Source of the DNA: Lachnospiraceae bacterium
GTDB lineage: Bacteria > Bacillota > Clostridia > Lachnospirales > Lachnospiraceae
NCBI GenBank assembly: GCA_029063085.1
Contig: JAIDOW010000056.1
Coordinates: forward strand, 24,212-87,196
DNA length: 62,985 nucleotides
Direction: 5' to 3'
A program made the translations under genes and the position numbers. Of this stretch, positions 1 through 8,517 are shown piece after piece (position 1 is the first letter of the stretch; each line of letters begins with the position of its first letter). A model generated the notes under the pieces. The model had not been told where the DNA came from. It worked only from the letters and a program-made list of their open reading frames with translations, and searched no databases.

Positions 1-108
1 AAGTCTCTTCTATCTCCCTGTGGGCGGTTTCCCCCGAAGTCCCTTCTGTCTCCCTGTGGGCGGTTTCCTCCAAAGTCCCTTCTGTCCCCCTGTGGGCGGC
101 TGTTATTT
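1..108 (-). repeat. 36-bp in-frame tandem repeat in infB
   Basis: Three near-identical 36-base units run to the edge of the window. Each encodes a 12-residue unit rich in Gly, Arg, Asp, Pro and Gln in the linker between the IF-2 N-domain and the G domain. The repeat keeps the reading frame, so it is coding low-complexity sequence and not a CRISPR. The copy number beyond position 1 is unknown. Confidence 0.85.
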
Positions 109-365
109 CCTTCTTTGTGTACAGACTGTGTCTGACCTCTATTTTCATCCGATACAGCCTTTTTTACCGGTTCCTCCTTTTTGACAGGTGTTTCTGCCAT
201 AACAGACTTTCCGGAAAAACGTTCTTTTACCTTATTCGCATCCTCTTCGGACACGGAACTCATATGGCTCTTTATTTCTACACCATTCTTCTTCAAAATT
301 TCCACTATTTCTTTACTGTCTTTATTTAAACTTTTTGCTAATTCATATACTCTGACTTTTGCCAA
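1..365 (-). CDS. infB: Translation initiation factor IF-2, N-terminal part (cut by window edge)
   Basis: IF-2 is the GTPase that places initiator tRNA on the ribosome. Only the first about 121 codons are present. The reading frame starts at a TTG at 365 preceded by GGAGGT and begins with the IF2_N helical domain typical of Firmicutes (KVRVYELAKSLNKDSKEIVE). It then enters a charged linker and three copies of a Gly-Asn-Arg-Pro-Gln-Gly-Asp-Arg-type repeat before running off the edge. The G domain lies outside the window. It is the last visible gene of the rimP-nusA-rnpM-ylxQ-infB operon. Its ribosome site overlaps the end of ylxQ, so translation is probably coupled. Confidence 0.93.
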   Translation of the reverse strand, partial: MAKVRVYELAKSLNKDSKEIVEILKKNGVEIKSHMSSVSEEDANKVKERFSGKSVMAETPVKKEEPVKKAVSDENRGQTQSVHKEGNNSRPQGDRRDFGGNRPQGDRRDFGGNRPQGDRRD

Positions 366-368
366 TTA

Positions 369-692
369 TTACACCTCCAAATTTCCGCAGCTATCAATCT
401 GTTTTTCAATGGCCTTTGCAAGACCTGTATCTGTTACTGCCAAAGATGCCCTGAATTCTTTACCACAGGCATTTCCCAGGGAATCCTTGCTTGCAAATAC
501 TTTCATGGTTACCTGATAATAGTTACACATATTCCGAAATTTTTTTTTGGTATTATCCGAAGCATCTTCTGCAACTAAAACAATACGTGCTTTGCCCTCT
601 TTTACTGCTTTCTCTGTAGAAAACTCACCTGTTACAGTCCTCCCAGCCTTTGTCGCAAGTCCAAGCAGGGATAATGCTTTATTGTTGTTCAA
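369..692 (-). CDS. ylxQ: L7Ae-family ribosomal/RNA-binding protein YlxQ
   Basis: This 107-residue protein has the L7Ae/L30e/S12e fold signature near its start (SLLGLATKAGRTVTGE), followed by the alternating beta-alpha pattern and a conserved Ala-Glu-Asp-Ala-Ser segment. The family binds kink-turn RNA, and the operon position between rnpM and infB is the standard one. The start is a TTG at 692, overlapping the end of rnpM by 14 bases, with GAGGAG upstream, so translation is likely coupled. The exact cellular role of YlxQ is poorly known. Confidence 0.88.
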   Translation of the reverse strand: MNNNKALSLLGLATKAGRTVTGEFSTEKAVKEGKARIVLVAEDASDNTKKKFRNMCNYYQVTMKVFASKDSLGNACGKEFRASLAVTDTGLAKAIEKQIDSCGNLEV

Positions 693-951
693 TGTCTATC
701 AACTCCTCACTAAGTTTATTATAAATATCCGCATCAATAGACATTTTAAAGGATCGTTCCAAACCTTTTGATTTAACGGCCTTTTCCAAGCACCCGGCAT
801 CAAAATGTAAATATGCGCCTCTTCCGTTCTCTTTTCCGGTAGGGTCTAACCTGATATCATTATCCTTCGTCTTAATTATGCGAAGCATTTCTTTTTTTGC
901 TATCATTTCACCACAGCCGACACATTTCCGAAGCGGTGTTTTCTTTGCCAT
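679..951 (-). CDS. rnpM: YlxR/DUF448 protein (RNase P modulator RnpM)
   Basis: The protein has 90 residues from an ATG at 951 with GGAAGTG seven bases upstream. A longer TTG-started reading is possible but has no better ribosome site. The DUF448 hallmarks are present: an early Arg-Lys-Cys-Val-Gly-Cys-Gly segment and GRGAYLHFDAGCLEKA in the middle. Family knowledge links YlxR to RNase P modulation and RNA binding. It sits between nusA and ylxQ in the conserved order. Confidence 0.9.
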   Translation of the reverse strand: MAKKTPLRKCVGCGEMIAKKEMLRIIKTKDNDIRLDPTGKENGRGAYLHFDAGCLEKAVKSKGLERSFKMSIDADIYNKLSEELIDIEQQ

Positions 952-1072
952 TTCTATCACTTCCAATCTTATAACAATCCATCTATCTTAAAAGCTTACG
1001 CAGTGAAAAACCAAACTATACCATTTTTCGGTATATTTCGAATCCCACAAGGTAAAACTTCTGATTTAGAAA

Positions 1073-2302
1073 TTACTCTTCCTGATTTTCTTCTTCGTAT
1101 CCCTCGCCATAATCCCCATCTCTATCGTATTCATCAGAATATTCATCATCCTTGTATGAATCGGTATATTCGCCGTTTTCGTCGTAATCACCTAAATATT
1201 CACCATTTTCATCATATTCATACTCATCATCATAGCCATCTCTGTCATAATCATCATAACCATAGGCTTCTCTCGCCTGTGTCTCACTCTTAATATCAAT
1301 CTTAAATCCTGTCAGTCTTGCTGCAAGCCTTGCGTTCTGACCTTCCTTGCCGATTGCAAGTGATAACTGATAATCCGGAACCACTACCCTGGCACTTTTT
1401 TCTTCTTCATCTACATCCACTGATACTACCTTTGACGGGCTAAGAGCATTCTCGATAAAAATTGCAGGATTCTCACTCCATGTAATAATATCTATTTTTT
1501 CACCCTTCAGATCATCCACAATGGTATTTACACGGTTACCATTCATACCTACACAGGCACCAACAGGATCAACATTTGGATCATTTGACCACACAGCGAT
1601 CTTGGAACGGGAACCCGCCTCACGGGAAATCGACTTAATCTCCACCGTACCATCTGCCACTTCCGTAACTTCTTTTTCAAACAGCCTCTTTACAAGCTCC
1701 GGATGTGTCCGGGAAACAATTACCTTTGGTCCCTTATTCGTGTCCTTTACCTCTACTACGTACAGTTTAATCCGGTCAGTAGGACGGTAATGCTCTGTTT
1801 TTACCTGTTCATTTTCCATTAACAAGGCATCCATCTTATCATCCAGGCTTACGGAAATATTTTTACCTACATAACGCTGTACCACACCGGTCACAACATC
1901 CTTTTCCTTACAATAAAAATGCTCGAACAATGCCTTCTTCTCTTCTTCTTTAATGGTCTGGACGATTACGCTTCTTGCCTGCTGTGCCGCAATACGCCCA
2001 AAATTTTTCGGCGTAATCTCCACATTCATGATATCCCCTACCTGATGCTTGGAACTTACCATAAGTGCTTTTTCCAACGAAATCTCAGTTGCATGATCTA
2101 CAACTTCCTCTACAACCGTCTTTGCAGCAAACACCTCAATGTCTCCCGTTTCCCTATCCATATTCACTGTAACATTATCACTTTTTCCAAAATCCTTTTT
2201 ACAAGCATCTAACAGTGATTTTTCAATCGCTTCAACAATTACCTCTTTTGATATTCCTTTCTCCTTTTCAATCTGCTCCAAAGCAAGCATTAATTCTGAC
2301 AT
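1073..2302 (-). CDS. nusA: Transcription termination/antitermination factor NusA
   Basis: NusA binds RNA polymerase and nascent RNA to control pausing and termination. The 409-residue protein has the N-terminal RNAP-binding domain, an S1 domain at about residues 130-200, and two KH domains (GACVGMNGNRVNTIV and LAIGKEGQNARLAARLTG). The chosen start is the ATG at 2302, preceded by AAAGGAGG; 20 more upstream residues are open but have no ribosome site. The last 65 or so residues form an unusual tail made almost only of Asp, Glu, Tyr, Gly and Arg, absent from standard Bacillus-type NusA. Confidence 0.96.
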   Translation of the reverse strand: MSELMLALEQIEKEKGISKEVIVEAIEKSLLDACKKDFGKSDNVTVNMDRETGDIEVFAAKTVVEEVVDHATEISLEKALMVSSKHQVGDIMNVEITPKNFGRIAAQQARSVIVQTIKEEEKKALFEHFYCKEKDVVTGVVQRYVGKNISVSLDDKMDALLMENEQVKTEHYRPTDRIKLYVVEVKDTNKGPKVIVSRTHPELVKRLFEKEVTEVADGTVEIKSISREAGSRSKIAVWSNDPNVDPVGACVGMNGNRVNTIVDDLKGEKIDIITWSENPAIFIENALSPSKVVSVDVDEEEKSARVVVPDYQLSLAIGKEGQNARLAARLTGFKIDIKSETQAREAYGYDDYDRDGYDDEYEYDENGEYLGDYDENGEYTDSYKDDEYSDEYDRDGDYGEGYEEENQEE

Positions 2303-2351
2303 TTTTCCGATTCCTCCTTTTATTCTCATAATGTATTGTCTGAAATATTTG

Positions 2352-2825
2352 CTAAAACTCAAATGCTAATCTTATTAACGCTAAGTTACTCCTGTCGATA
2401 ACCAGCTCTGCTTCGTCCTCCTGAACAACCGTAATAGTCTTTTCATCAAACCCCTTTAATTCTGCTTCCATTTCCTTTATCTTGCTGCCTTCAAGAGGTC
2501 TAAATAATTTAATTTCTATCATTTTACCAAGGCTTCTTTGAAAGTCCTTATCTTTCTTAAGAGGTCTTAAAAGCCCTGGAGAACTTACCTCCAAAATATA
2601 CGGATCTTTAAAGTCTTTGTCATAGGCATCTAACTTAGGGTTCAACGCACGACTGACTTCCACACAATCATCAATGGTGATTCCCCCTTCCTTATCTGCA
2701 TAAACCCGCAGATAATAATTACTGCCTTCCTTTACATACTCTACATCTACCAGTTCAAATCCCCGTTCTTCAATGATCGGAAGAACCAGCTCTTCACAGG
2801 TAGCTTCAATTTGCTTCTTAGTCAT
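2352..2825 (-). CDS. rimP: Ribosome maturation factor RimP
   Basis: RimP helps mature the 30S subunit. The 157-residue protein shows the family core YILEVSSPGLLRPLKKDKDF and the C-terminal SH3-like domain. The start is the ATG at 2825 with AAAGGTGG upstream; six further codons are open but lack a ribosome site. It is the first gene of the nusA-infB operon and lies 49 bases from nusA. A promoter and a strong leader hairpin lie upstream. Confidence 0.95.
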   Translation of the reverse strand: MTKKQIEATCEELVLPIIEERGFELVDVEYVKEGSNYYLRVYADKEGGITIDDCVEVSRALNPKLDAYDKDFKDPYILEVSSPGLLRPLKKDKDFQRSLGKMIEIKLFRPLEGSKIKEMEAELKGFDEKTITVVQEDEAELVIDRSNLALIRLAFEF

Positions 2826-2865
2826 AAATGACCACCTTTCCATATTTAATTGTCTGTCACATATA

Positions 2866-2895
2866 AAGAGAGTGGACCGTTTTGCCCACTCTCTT
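2866..2895 (-). promoter_or_regulatory. Leader hairpin of the rimP-nusA-infB transcript
   Basis: A perfect 10-bp stem (AAGAGAGTGG paired with CCACTCTCTT) with a 10-base loop sits between the predicted start of transcription (about 2912) and rimP. On the minus strand it is followed by TTATATGT, a weak U-tract, so it could attenuate the operon or protect its 5' end. It could instead be a terminator for scrK, which ends about 100 bases away, but its place downstream of a good promoter favours a leader role. Confidence 0.6.
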
Positions 2896-2918
2896 ACAAA
2901 TTACTATGTTACTATGCA

Positions 2919-2947
2919 AGAATACCACTACTTTCCAGAAATTGCAA
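2919..2947 (-). promoter_or_regulatory. Sigma-A promoter of the rimP operon
   Basis: On the minus strand TTGCAA (2947-2942) and TATTCT (2924-2919) are separated by exactly 17 bases and lie about 95 bases upstream of rimP. This is a good housekeeping promoter by sequence only. Confidence 0.6.
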
Positions 2948-2995
2948 GTCCTTTTCAAAAAAATTACAATTTTACTGCCAAGCCGGCTTGCCCGT

Positions 2996-3952
2996 TTAAT
3001 TCAATGTCTCTTTATAGGTCGGATAGGATGCGATTGCTCCCGGCTTTTGTACGCTTTTCGCACAGTATTGGTTAGAAAACTTCAGCATCTCCTCTAAAAC
3101 TTCCTTTGAAAGATTCTCAATCTGTCCATACTCTGCCAGCCTTCTGTCCAGATTAAACAGAAAGGACCCGATAAAAGCATCTCCCGCTCCTGTGGTATCA
3201 ACTGCCTTTACTTTTACACCGTCTGCATGAACAGTAAGCTTATTGGTATATGCTTTTGCACCCTTTTCCCCTTCTGTATAGATTACCAGTGAAACATTTC
3301 CAGTAAACAGACTTTTAACCGCTTCTTCTTCCTCTTCTATACCTGTTATAAAAGAAAGTTCCTCATCGGATATTTTTAATACATGAGCATAGGGAAGAAA
3401 TTCCAGAACAGCTTTTCTTAAATCGTCCTTTGATTCCCATAGATTAAACCGGAGATTCGGATCAAAACTGATCACATTTCCCGCTGCCAATGCATATTCC
3501 ACCGCTTTTTTGTGTGCCTGCTTCATGGGAGTCTCCCCAAGGGAGACAGAACAGAAATGAAGGGCAAAAGCATCCTGAAACCATTCCTTTTTAATCTGTG
3601 TAGGCTCTAAAAGCATATCTGCACTGGGATTGCGGTAAAAAGAAAACTCCCTGTTGCCATTCTCCTGCAATGCAACAAATGCCAGTGCCGTATTTGCCTT
3701 TCCTGTACGGCTAACATAGTCTGTATGTATACAAAACTTTGAAAAATTATCTATGATCTTATCACCAAAAGGATCCTCCCCTAACTGTGTAATCATATAT
3801 GATTCTCCTCCCAGTTTGGAAAATGCACCACACACATTTGCCGGTGCACCTCCTACAATAGGCGAAAATGCAGATACTTCTTTAATCTGTCTGCCACTTT
3901 CAACCGGAATCATATCAATCAATGCTTCACCAATACTAATTAATTTCCCCAT
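2996..3952 (-). CDS. scrK: Fructokinase, PfkB family
   Basis: The enzyme would phosphorylate the fructose released from sucrose-6-phosphate. The 318-residue PfkB-fold protein carries the first family signature (GGAPANVCGAFSKLGG, about 34-49) and the second signature with the catalytic Asp (DTTGAGDAFIGSF, about 252). The start MGKLISIGEALIDM is typical of ScrK. It is third in an scrA-scrB-scrK operon, three bases after scrB, which supports fructose as the substrate over other PfkB sugars. Confidence 0.92.
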   Translation of the reverse strand: MGKLISIGEALIDMIPVESGRQIKEVSAFSPIVGGAPANVCGAFSKLGGESYMITQLGEDPFGDKIIDNFSKFCIHTDYVSRTGKANTALAFVALQENGNREFSFYRNPSADMLLEPTQIKKEWFQDAFALHFCSVSLGETPMKQAHKKAVEYALAAGNVISFDPNLRFNLWESKDDLRKAVLEFLPYAHVLKISDEELSFITGIEEEEEAVKSLFTGNVSLVIYTEGEKGAKAYTNKLTVHADGVKVKAVDTTGAGDAFIGSFLFNLDRRLAEYGQIENLSKEVLEEMLKFSNQYCAKSVQKPGAIASYPTYKETLN

Positions 3953-3955
3953 GCT

Positions 3956-5407
3956 TCAGTCTCCTTTTACTATTATTCTCTCCATCGGATACACAGTAAT
4001 ATCTGCACCACTTGCATCAGCCTGAATCACTGTGCCTTTCTCCTTTTTATAATAGCGGGTAGTAAATACTATTTCGCCATCATTTATATAATATTCCAAA
4101 ATGGAAGAATCTACAAGGATTCTGATCGAATTTATGGAAAAAATTCCTGCCCTACGAATCTTTCTTCCCAGCCCGGTATCCTCTGTCAGGGAAAGTGCCA
4201 CCCATTCGCCATTGTAAGAAAATGTCACCCCATCAGCTATTGTAATTTCAAAAACACGCGGAAGCCTTTTAATCTCAATATCAAGATACTCCTCCTTAAA
4301 AGCTGCATACTCCTTCTCCATTTTATAGCCGACTCCTGTCCGGAGTTTTTTAATCTCTTCAATCGGCTCCTGATATATACGTTTCATACCATCTTCCGTC
4401 TGCTTTAATGTAAGCTTTCTTGGTACGGTAAAACAATGCTGCCAGTTTTCTTTTTCCACTTCCCCATTTTTATATTCGGCATCAGGCATTCCCGCCCATC
4501 CAATTAGAATCCTTCTGCCCGATGAATCCTTAAAGGTCTGGGGTGCATAAAAATCGAATCCCATATCCCATTCCATAAACAGCACTTCATTCACTGCAAT
4601 GTCCCTTGTCAACGGATCTGCATCCGAAATAAAATAACCGGACTGGTAAACATTCTGATACCTAAATTCCTCTGCTTTTAATCCTTGTGGAGAAAATGAT
4701 ATAATATGATGCCCATCAAGGGAAAACAGATCCGGACATTCCCACATATATCCCAACCACCCATTTGAAGTTATCTCCTTTAACAATTCCCATTTTTTCA
4801 TATCTGAAGAGGTATAGAGTAAAATCCTGCCTTCATCTGACTTTGTTCTGCCCCCTAATACCATATATCCTGTATCGTTTTCTCTCCACACTTTTGGATC
4901 CCTGATATGGCAGCTGTAATTTTGAGGGTAGTCATCTGAAGAAATAACCACCTGCTTCTCCCCGAAATGTATCCCATCCTTACTCTCTACCATGATCGTA
5001 TCTGCCCTTCTTCCGGAAATAACATAATCATGCTCTCCGGGAAGCTTGACATTACCGGTATAGTAAATATACATTCCCTCTTTATCTGTGTAGGCACTTC
5101 CTGAATAAACACCGTTTTTATCAAAAGACATATCCGGCACAAGTGGTACTCCCATATAAGTAAATCGGCAAAAATCCGTTGTTGTGTAATGTCCCCACGT
5201 CTTCATGCCGCCCCTTGCATCTAACGGTGCATATTGAAAAAATAAATGATAGGAGTCCCCAAGCTGACATAATCCGTTCGGATCGTTCAGCCAGCCTGTC
5301 GGAGGCATAAGGTGGAATCCTAAACGGTAAAAACCAGCACTTTCTACCATCGCCTCCGCTTCTGCTCTATGAATTTGTTCCTGTATTCTAAGATATTCCT
5401 GATTCAT
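3956..5407 (-). CDS. scrB: Sucrose-6-phosphate hydrolase, GH32
   Basis: This GH32 beta-fructosidase would split intracellular sucrose-6-phosphate into glucose-6-phosphate and fructose. The three GH32 motifs are visible: WLNDPNG with the nucleophile Asp at residue 42, RDPKVW with the stabilising Asp, and WECPD with the acid/base Glu. A C-terminal beta-sandwich follows, and no signal peptide is present, so it acts in the cytoplasm. I chose the ATG at 5407 (483 residues); a GTG at 5419 is an alternative. It lies between the PTS transporter and the fructokinase. Confidence 0.93.
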   Translation of the reverse strand: MNQEYLRIQEQIHRAEAEAMVESAGFYRLGFHLMPPTGWLNDPNGLCQLGDSYHLFFQYAPLDARGGMKTWGHYTTTDFCRFTYMGVPLVPDMSFDKNGVYSGSAYTDKEGMYIYYTGNVKLPGEHDYVISGRRADTIMVESKDGIHFGEKQVVISSDDYPQNYSCHIRDPKVWRENDTGYMVLGGRTKSDEGRILLYTSSDMKKWELLKEITSNGWLGYMWECPDLFSLDGHHIISFSPQGLKAEEFRYQNVYQSGYFISDADPLTRDIAVNEVLFMEWDMGFDFYAPQTFKDSSGRRILIGWAGMPDAEYKNGEVEKENWQHCFTVPRKLTLKQTEDGMKRIYQEPIEEIKKLRTGVGYKMEKEYAAFKEEYLDIEIKRLPRVFEITIADGVTFSYNGEWVALSLTEDTGLGRKIRRAGIFSINSIRILVDSSILEYYINDGEIVFTTRYYKKEKGTVIQADASGADITVYPMERIIVKGD

Positions 5408-5453
5408 ATATTGCACCAAGCCTTTCTTTAATTAAAATCCCTCATGGCTGCCC

Positions 5454-7316
5454 TTATTTTTCCACCTTTAAAATCCCTTCTGCAACCTCCGTCTCACCAT
5501 GCTTTAATAATTCAATCCTGCCGTAATCATCGGAATTTGTAATGATAACCGGTGTTGCAGTGTCATATCCGGCTTCCTTTATACCATCCAGATCTACTGT
5601 TAATATCAAATCCCCGGCATTCACTTTATCGCCTTCTGCTACAAAAGTTTCATAATATTTACCTTCTAACTGTACAGTATCGATACCTACATGAATCAAA
5701 ATTTCCAATCCCTCTTCCGTACTTAATCCAATAGCATGTTTTGTATCAAACACCGTTGTTACGACACCATCAAACGGTGCATGGATTTTTCCTTCTTCCG
5801 GAATGATCGCCAGTCCCTTTCCCAGAACTTCTCCCGCAAAGGTCTCATCCTTTACCTGTGCCAGGTCGATCACTTTCCCTTTTAATGGTGCATACACCAT
5901 ATTTTTCTCTGTGGTAACTTTTCTCTTATTTACTACCTGATTTTCTACTGTTTTCTCCTCTTTAAATAAAATCCAGGATATCACAAATGCTACAGCTGCA
6001 GATACTGCCATTACCAGCAGATATTGGAAAGAATAATCCGTTGTAATCAGAAAACCAAATAATCCTGTAATACCGTAAGCTGATGCACCGATTCCTGTAA
6101 TCCCTGCGATAAATGCCCCGCAGATACCGCCGATACACCCTGCGATAAACGGACGCATAAACCGGATATTGACACCAAAAATTGCCGGTTCTGTAATTCC
6201 TAAAAATGCTGACAAGGATGCAGGCAATGCCATTGCCTTTGTTTTCTGATTTTTTGTCCTAATGGCAAAAGCCAGTGCTGCGGCTCCCTGTGCCACATTC
6301 GCTGCAGTTGCAATGGGCATCCATGTATTCACCCCATTGGCGCTCAACAGACCTGCCTCTAATGCATTATACATGTGATGTACTCCTGCAACAACGGTAG
6401 GTGCATATAATCCTCCGCAAAGCATGGCTCCTATTCCAAACGGTATATTGATCAAATACTCCACCCCTGATAACACTCCGTTTTCAATAGCTGAAAAGAT
6501 GGGACCAAAAATTGTAAGAGACAGATATCCTGTCACTAATACCGTCACTAACGGGGTAACAAACAAATCAATAATCTCTGGTACGATTTTATGAAGCTTT
6601 TTCTCTAAAACAGACATAAACCAGACTGCGATCACTACCGGAATCACATGTCCCTGATAGCCTACCAGATTAACATCATAAAGCCCAAACCATGCCGAAG
6701 CAGTAGGTATGGTTTGGGCTCCCGCAACACTCCATGCATTCAATAAATCCGGATGAATCATAACCATACCGATCACAGCGCCTAAAAACTGATTTCCACC
6801 AAATACCCTGGCTGCACTGATCGCTATCAGAATCGGTAAAAACACAAAAGCTGCATTGGAAAATAAATGAATGATCACATAGGTTCCGGAGTCTGCCATA
6901 CCTGGAAATACATTACAAAGACCTTCCAACAATCCCATTAACAGTCCACTGGCCACAATTGCCGGAATGATCGGAACAAACACGTCTCCTAATGTCTTAA
7001 CTGCCCGTAAAAACGGATTCTGCTTACTGGCGGCTGCCTGTTTCACATCTTCCTTTGTACCTGCGGCAATCCCGGCAGCCGCAATGAATTCATCATATAC
7101 CTTATTTACAACACCAGTTCCAAAGATAATCTGTAATTGCCCAGATGCTTCAAATACACCTTTTACTCCGTCGATATTTTCCAATGCTTCCCTGCTGCAC
7201 TTTTCATTATCCGCAATCACAAGCCGCAGTCGTGTCGCACAATGTGCAGCGGATACGATATTACCGTTTCCTCCGATATGCTCTAACACCTCTAACGCTG
7301 ACTTTCTGTAATCCAT
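5454..7316 (-). CDS. scrA: Sucrose-type PTS transporter, EIIBCA
   Basis: This membrane enzyme imports and phosphorylates a sugar, almost certainly sucrose given scrB and scrK. The 620 residues are arranged as an EIIB domain with the phospho-Cys at residue 26 (AAHCATRLRL), an EIIC membrane domain of about ten segments (about 100-450), and a C-terminal glucose-type EIIA domain with its active-site His in ILIHVGIDTVQL. The start at 7316 follows AAGGAGG. Beta-glucoside or trehalose specificity is the alternative, but operon context speaks against it. Confidence 0.92.
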   Translation of the reverse strand: MDYRKSALEVLEHIGGNGNIVSAAHCATRLRLVIADNEKCSREALENIDGVKGVFEASGQLQIIFGTGVVNKVYDEFIAAAGIAAGTKEDVKQAAASKQNPFLRAVKTLGDVFVPIIPAIVASGLLMGLLEGLCNVFPGMADSGTYVIIHLFSNAAFVFLPILIAISAARVFGGNQFLGAVIGMVMIHPDLLNAWSVAGAQTIPTASAWFGLYDVNLVGYQGHVIPVVIAVWFMSVLEKKLHKIVPEIIDLFVTPLVTVLVTGYLSLTIFGPIFSAIENGVLSGVEYLINIPFGIGAMLCGGLYAPTVVAGVHHMYNALEAGLLSANGVNTWMPIATAANVAQGAAALAFAIRTKNQKTKAMALPASLSAFLGITEPAIFGVNIRFMRPFIAGCIGGICGAFIAGITGIGASAYGITGLFGFLITTDYSFQYLLVMAVSAAVAFVISWILFKEEKTVENQVVNKRKVTTEKNMVYAPLKGKVIDLAQVKDETFAGEVLGKGLAIIPEEGKIHAPFDGVVTTVFDTKHAIGLSTEEGLEILIHVGIDTVQLEGKYYETFVAEGDKVNAGDLILTVDLDGIKEAGYDTATPVIITNSDDYGRIELLKHGETEVAEGILKVEK

Positions 7317-7343
7317 AGCAATCCCTCCTTAATACATTGTGTA

Positions 7344-7411
7344 ATCGTTCTCATATATAGATAAAACAAAGAGAACAATAACATTATTTCTATGTATGAT
7401 ATCGTTCTCAT
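7344..7411. promoter_or_regulatory. Repeated operator-like sites upstream of scrA
   Basis: The 11-base word ATCGTTCTCAT occurs at 7344-7354 and again at 7401-7411, and an inverted near-copy of its core (GAGAACAAT) lies between at 7371-7379. Three copies of a half-site in the scrA promoter region suggest binding of a repressor, probably LacI or GntR type. No regulator gene is adjacent, so the controlling protein is encoded elsewhere. Confidence 0.5.
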
Positions 7412-7534
7412 CTTTATTTATTATTATATGCATTTTTTTCCATATGTAAATAGACATACTGCACAATAAAATCTTATTTTTATTATGTACAATTCACAAT
7501 ACTTATACTCTATTTCCCAAAGCTAATTTTGCAC

Positions 7535-7563
7535 AAAAAAAGATGTCAGCTGATACTGACATC
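7535..7563 (-). terminator. Rho-independent terminator of yceD-rpmF
   Basis: An 8-bp stem (GATGTCAG/CTGACATC) with a 6-base loop is followed on the minus strand by seven T. It ends the yceD-rpmF transcript. Between scrA and this hairpin (7412-7534), and between it and rpmF (7564-7685), I see no gene. Confidence 0.85.
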
Positions 7564-7685
7564 TATAACCTTTATACTATGGCAACACCTTATTCTACCT
7601 GCAATCGAACTAAAAATGAGTTAAATAACAAATTCCAGTTTCTTGTTAAATGCAAAAATGTTGACTTACAAGGTTTTAAAATATT

Positions 7686-7862
7686 TTAAGCTTCAATAAT
7701 TTCTTTTTTGTTGTAGCTTCCACACTTCTTACAAACTCTGTGGGGAACCATCAACTCTCCACACTTAGAACATTTTACTAAAGTAGGAGCACTCATCTTC
7801 CAGTTTGCTCTTCTCTTATCTCTTCTTGCTTTTGAAGATTTATTCTTTGGACAGATAGACAT
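7686..7862 (-). CDS. rpmF: 50S ribosomal protein L32, zinc-binding form
   Basis: The 58-residue protein starts MSICPKNKSSKARRDKRRAN and carries two Cys-x2-Cys pairs (CSKCG and CKKCG), so it is the zinc-binding version of L32. The start at 7862 has AAGGAGGTG upstream. It directly follows yceD, the usual arrangement in bacteria. Confidence 0.96.
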   Translation of the reverse strand: MSICPKNKSSKARRDKRRANWKMSAPTLVKCSKCGELMVPHRVCKKCGSYNKKEIIEA

Positions 7863-7865
7863 TAT

Positions 7866-8399
7866 TCACACCTCCTTAAATTGATTGAAGATATCACTAA
7901 AAACTGCCATTCTTGGATCCGGAACTGTCTGGTCACAATCGCATATGCCTTTGTTCAGGTTCGTTCCACATACCTTACATATACCTTTGCAATCCTCCTT
8001 ACAGAGAACCGTCATTGGAAGCTTGGTATATAACTCGTCCAAAACGAGCATGTCTACATCCAGCGTACAGTCTTCAATATAACTTATTTCATCTGATTCT
8101 GAAGCATCTTCTGCATATGCTTCCTTTTTTTCCATATTAACCGTCCGGACAATCTGCAAATCATAACTGCAAACCACTTCATCCAGACATCTGCTGCAAA
8201 TACGGCTGACTGATACTGTCACATCACATCCGACTGTCACAATATCTTTTTGGATATGCCGCAATGTGATATCAAATGCACCTTCGCTGTTAATCTTAAG
8301 GCTCTCGCCCTGAAAATCGCCCTCCAGATTATCAACATCTGCTTGTATGGTCAGTTCCTTACCTACCACAGATAAAACATCATATAAGTTTATTTTCAT
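7866..8399 (-). CDS. yceD: YceD/DUF177 family protein
   Basis: The 177-residue protein is a DUF177 member: beta-rich N-terminal half, Cys pair around VSRICSRCLDE, acidic centre, and C-terminal Cys cluster (CKEDCKGICKVCG) before NKGICDCD. The family is genetically linked to L32 and implicated in 23S rRNA or 50S assembly. The start is the ATG at 8399 after AGGAGATAAATCT. It begins a two-gene operon with rpmF from a consensus promoter. Confidence 0.9.
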   Translation of the reverse strand: MKINLYDVLSVVGKELTIQADVDNLEGDFQGESLKINSEGAFDITLRHIQKDIVTVGCDVTVSVSRICSRCLDEVVCSYDLQIVRTVNMEKKEAYAEDASESDEISYIEDCTLDVDMLVLDELYTKLPMTVLCKEDCKGICKVCGTNLNKGICDCDQTVPDPRMAVFSDIFNQFKEV

Positions 8400-8429
8400 A
8401 GATTTATCTCCTAAACTCACACGTCGATT

Positions 8430-8458
8430 ATTATACATAGTTTAGATATCTTTGTCAA
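8430..8458 (-). promoter_or_regulatory. Consensus sigma-A promoter of yceD-rpmF
   Basis: On the minus strand TTGACA (8458-8453) and TATAAT (8435-8430) are spaced by exactly 17 bases, matching the consensus perfectly, about 30 bases upstream of yceD. Confidence 0.85.
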
Positions 8459-8469
8459 CAGTCTTTTCA

Positions 8470-8510
8470 ACAAAATATTGAGCCAGGCAGCAGCAGACTT
8501 GACAGGTAAA
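8470..8510 (-). repeat. Fragment of a dispersed intergenic repeat (copy D)
   Basis: The minus strand contains CTGCTGCCTGGCTCA, the same word that closes the longer repeat at 38,938-39,062. Only this 3' portion is kept here, just upstream of the yceD promoter. Confidence 0.45.
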
Positions 8511-8517
8511 AGCATCA

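Noticed and set aside
1-108. Possible CRISPR-like 36-bp repeat
   Set aside because: No spacers; it codes for a repetitive IF-2 linker.
1003-1293. Plus-strand open frame rich in His
   Set aside because: It is the antisense of the Asp/Tyr-rich tail of nusA; no ribosome site and an artefact of biased codons.
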